Source: Planctomycetaceae bacterium
Lineage (GTDB): Bacteria; Planctomycetota; Planctomycetia; Planctomycetales; Planctomycetaceae
Assembly (NCBI GenBank): GCA_019636285.1
Contig: JAHBXV010000022.1
Span: 1-64,000, forward strand
DNA length: 64,000 bases
Direction of reading: 5' to 3'
Below, piece after piece: positions 61,868 to 64,000 of the stretch (within the stretch, counting starts at the first letter, position 1; each line of letters starts with the position of its first letter). The position numbers and the translations under genes are program-made. A model generated the notes under the pieces. That model was not told where the DNA came from, made no database searches, and saw only the letters and a list, made by a program, of their open reading frames with translations.

Positions 61868-63292
61868 CTACGCCTGCCGCTTCGCTTCCACTTCTTTCCA
61901 CAGTGGGCCGTAGACTTCTTTGTCGAAGGGTGGACAACCCGTCGCGTATTGTCCCAGCGGATGGTCCTTGGTCCGCATCAGGTTTGTGCAATACGAAAAC
62001 GTCCGGCAGACTCGTTTCCGGTCCATCCGCCCCGTTTCCTGAAGCTGTCGGGCAAAATCCGGCTGAGACAGCGATGCCCGCCCCATCCCCACAAACGCGC
62101 ACCGCCCCTCGGCAATATTCGCGGCTCCGGCGTGCATCGCGAAGTCCTGCAACCAACTGTAGCCGCTCCCGACGACCGGCGTCTCGGGAACCGCGTGTTG
62201 AATGGCAGCCGTCGCCTCGAAATGCCGGAGCACTCCCAGCAGCGGATGTTCCGGGGCGTGATAACCATCAACTGGGGGAAACTCGGCCGGGCGCACATGG
62301 TGAGGGTTGGCGTAGGGGTTCCCCATCGTCACGTTGAGAAGTGAGACTCCCCACTCCGCCAGCGATTTCGCGAGCTGAATCGGCTCGGCGAGGTCCATTC
62401 TCCCCGGATTCTCGGGATCGAACCCGAATCCGTCCCTCACCGGCGTCGAATAATCCACGGGAACACCGACAAAGTCCTCTCCCTGCCCGACGTGCGGTAT
62501 TCCATCGTACGCATTGAAACGGCTGGCCAGGATCAGGGACGGACATTCCGCACGCAGTCGCAGAACCAGGGTCCGGATGAAACGGGTCCGATTTTCAAAC
62601 GATCCCCCATAATTCCCCGGCCGCGTGCGTGCTCCCAGCAGTTCGCAAAGCAGGTAGTGGTGGCACTGTTTCAGGTCGACGAAGTCACAGCCGATTTCCA
62701 CCGACAGTTTTGCCGCGATCACGTACTGTTCCATCAGCTCTTCGAGTTGGCCGTCCGTGAGCAGTGGATCGGCAGAACTGACGGGCCGACCAACGGACTT
62801 GTCGATCGTCCGAGGGTCGAGCAGCGGATCGGCGACGGCCCGCATGGGCTTCCGAAAGCTGTAACGGCCGGAGTGCGTGAGCTGCAGACCAAGCAGCAAG
62901 TCGTCGTCATTGCCAAAGACTTCGCGATGGGCGGCACGACAGTCGGCCAGCATGGTTTCAATCGCGGACGCGGTCGATGAATTCAGGCAAAGCTGTCGCG
63001 GATTCATCCGGCCCGCGTCGGAGACCGCCGTCGCTTCGCCCCAGAGCAACTTCGCCCCGCCTGCCCCAAAGCGACGATAGCGACGAAACGTCAGTTCGTC
63101 GGGCGCTCCATCAAGCGTGCCGTCGCAGCCTTCCATGGGTTGAATGCAGCATCGATTCCCCACCGTCCGGTCGCCGACCTGGCAGGTTCGCCACAGGCTG
63201 GACCAGTCGTCGGACATTGGCAGGTCGGAGCCAAGCCGTCGCGCGTCGTCGACGAGATCGGCAGGAGACTTGTACTTGAAGTAGCGCGCCAT
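61868..63292 (-). CDS. NADH:flavin oxidoreductase / Old Yellow Enzyme family
   Basis: The 474-residue protein (ATG 63292; TTG 63295 is in frame) has the OYE TIM-barrel motifs. These are NRCCIQPMEGCDG at the FMN site, GAKLLWGEATAVSDAGRMNP, LQLTHSGRYS, an HHYLLCELLGARTRPGNYGGSFENRTRFI segment (the family YLL-x-x-F/x-NxRxDxYGGSxENR motif) and VGMGRASLSQPDF. There is no C-terminal iron-sulfur/FAD extension of the dienoyl-CoA reductase type, so it is the shorter form. It likely reduces activated alkenes. Confidence 0.82.
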   Translation of the reverse strand: MARYFKYKSPADLVDDARRLGSDLPMSDDWSSLWRTCQVGDRTVGNRCCIQPMEGCDGTLDGAPDELTFRRYRRFGAGGAKLLWGEATAVSDAGRMNPRQLCLNSSTASAIETMLADCRAAHREVFGNDDDLLLGLQLTHSGRYSFRKPMRAVADPLLDPRTIDKSVGRPVSSADPLLTDGQLEELMEQYVIAAKLSVEIGCDFVDLKQCHHYLLCELLGARTRPGNYGGSFENRTRFIRTLVLRLRAECPSLILASRFNAYDGIPHVGQGEDFVGVPVDYSTPVRDGFGFDPENPGRMDLAEPIQLAKSLAEWGVSLLNVTMGNPYANPHHVRPAEFPPVDGYHAPEHPLLGVLRHFEATAAIQHAVPETPVVGSGYSWLQDFAMHAGAANIAEGRCAFVGMGRASLSQPDFARQLQETGRMDRKRVCRTFSYCTNLMRTKDHPLGQYATGCPPFDKEVYGPLWKEVEAKRQA

Positions 63293-63568
63293 CAAGCCCT
63301 CATCAGCAAGAACTCTTCGCAGGAAACGGTCGATTTTGCCGTTTCACCCGCTCCGCGCCGACCCTTCGCAGGTGAAACTCTGACGATTGGGCGAAGTCGT
63401 CCGGCCATGCGGTTCCGCCGGGCGCTGGAACCCGTTTGACCGTGGACTTGGTCGACCGAGGATGTCGATTGTTCTGCCAGAGGGCAATGGGCTCCGTCAG
63501 GAAGCGATCGCGGCGCGCTCGATCCGCTTCTCCGAGCCGCGGGACCGTTCTTCGTACAGGTCAGGACG

Positions 63569-63946
63569 ATGGATTCAGCACACCTGATGGCCGTGGCCGA
63601 GCAGGCCGCCCATGAAATCCTGCTGTGGGTCGGCTTCGGCACGCTGGTGGGTCTCGCCGCCAAAGCCATCATGCCGGGCCGCGATCCCGGCGGCGCAATC
63701 GGCACGCTTCTGATGGGCATCGGCGGCAGCCTGATCGGTTGCGGCGTCGTCCTGCTGTTCGACACCGGATACAAGATCACGCCGATCAGCCCGATGGGCT
63801 TCGCGGCAGGAACCGGCGGCGCGTTCGTGCTGCTGCTCTTCTACCGAATTCTCTCGAACAGCTACATCGTCGAAGCGGTCGACGGAAACATCCCGCGCGA
63901 CGGCGCGACCGAATACTACCGTCGCCGCCGTCGCCGCGCGGCGTGA
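63569..63946 (+). CDS. GlsB/YeaQ/YmgE (transglycosylase-associated) membrane protein
   Basis: The 125-residue protein has three predicted membrane helices (LLWVGFGTLVGLAAKAIM, AIGTLLMGIGGSLIGCGVVLLF, GFAAGTGGAFVLLLFYRIL) and the family's central GGAIGTLLMGIGGSLIG. A short basic C-terminus (YYRRRRRRAA) extends beyond the usual 80-90 residues. These small proteins are often stress-induced; the mechanism is unclear. The 276-bp gap before it holds no gene. Confidence 0.8.
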   Translation: MDSAHLMAVAEQAAHEILLWVGFGTLVGLAAKAIMPGRDPGGAIGTLLMGIGGSLIGCGVVLLFDTGYKITPISPMGFAAGTGGAFVLLLFYRILSNSYIVEAVDGNIPRDGATEYYRRRRRRAA

Positions 63947-64000
63947 TGATCTGAAAGCCGGCGATGGTATCGCCGATCTCAGACGGAATCCGCCAGGTCA

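Overview
The window is high-GC DNA from a planctomycete (Planctomycetota, most likely Planctomycetales; genus not determinable by eye). The diagnosis rests on gene families rather than a marker: two DUF1501 proteins, a DUF1573 protein, a Tat-exported Gfo/Idh/MocA oxidoreductase, a Tat-exported calcineurin-like phosphatase, an NHL-repeat thioredoxin protein, and short dispersed inverted repeats of a kind common in these genomes.

Region 1 (1 to about 15.93 kb, all + strand) is the tail and modification half of a siphovirus-like phage or prophage. In order: a papain-like peptidase, a Cys-rich secreted peptide, a trypsin-collagen-coiled-coil protein, three small unknowns, a tail tube protein, a G-type tail chaperone with a probable -1 frameshift into a T-type extension, a tape measure protein, a tail-tip protein, a large repeat-containing structural protein, a beta-propeller-like protein, a two-domain glycosyltransferase and two DNA methyltransferases. 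No capsid, terminase, portal, sheath or integrase gene is visible, so the element continues leftwards or is incomplete. A 14-bp palindrome (ATTTCG-NN-CGAAAT) occurs four times here and was not seen elsewhere. A stack of hairpins lies between the two methyltransferase genes.

Region 2 (15.97-18 kb) is the chromosomal edge: a minus-strand zinc-ribbon/PH/SHOCT protein, tRNA-Phe(GAA) with a strong terminator, and a DUF1778-GNAT toxin-antitoxin pair whose predicted promoter overlaps a perfect operator palindrome.

Region 3 (18.1-44 kb) is housekeeping and planctomycete-type metabolism: trpE, comB-like, glyS, an exported phosphatase, DUF1501, a PQQ-propeller gene remnant, a methyltransferase, xylA, an acyl-activating enzyme paired with an acyl reductase/aldehyde dehydrogenase, a Gfo/Idh/MocA oxidoreductase, a YhaM-like HD exonuclease, an SMP-30 lactonase, an esterase, a large membrane protein with an ABC ATPase, a LutB-like iron-sulfur protein and a second DUF1501.

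Region 4 (45.3-50.4 kb, minus strand) holds a cupin gene and trpC, followed by a tightly packed trio: an asparagine-synthetase-like ligase without its glutaminase cysteine, a radical SAM enzyme and a flavin-dependent halogenase-like protein. This looks like a small tailoring or biosynthetic operon.

Region 5 (50.4-64 kb) contains the NHL/thioredoxin protein, DUF1573, a UbiD-family decarboxylase, rsgA, a parvulin-type isomerase, glutamine-dependent nadE, small unknowns, an Old Yellow Enzyme and a GlsB/YeaQ membrane protein.

The leads most worth following are the frameshift signal in the tail chaperone gene, the palindrome family and hairpin stack in the phage region, the protease-collagen protein, the ligase/radical SAM/halogenase operon and the two-gene acid-reduction module.
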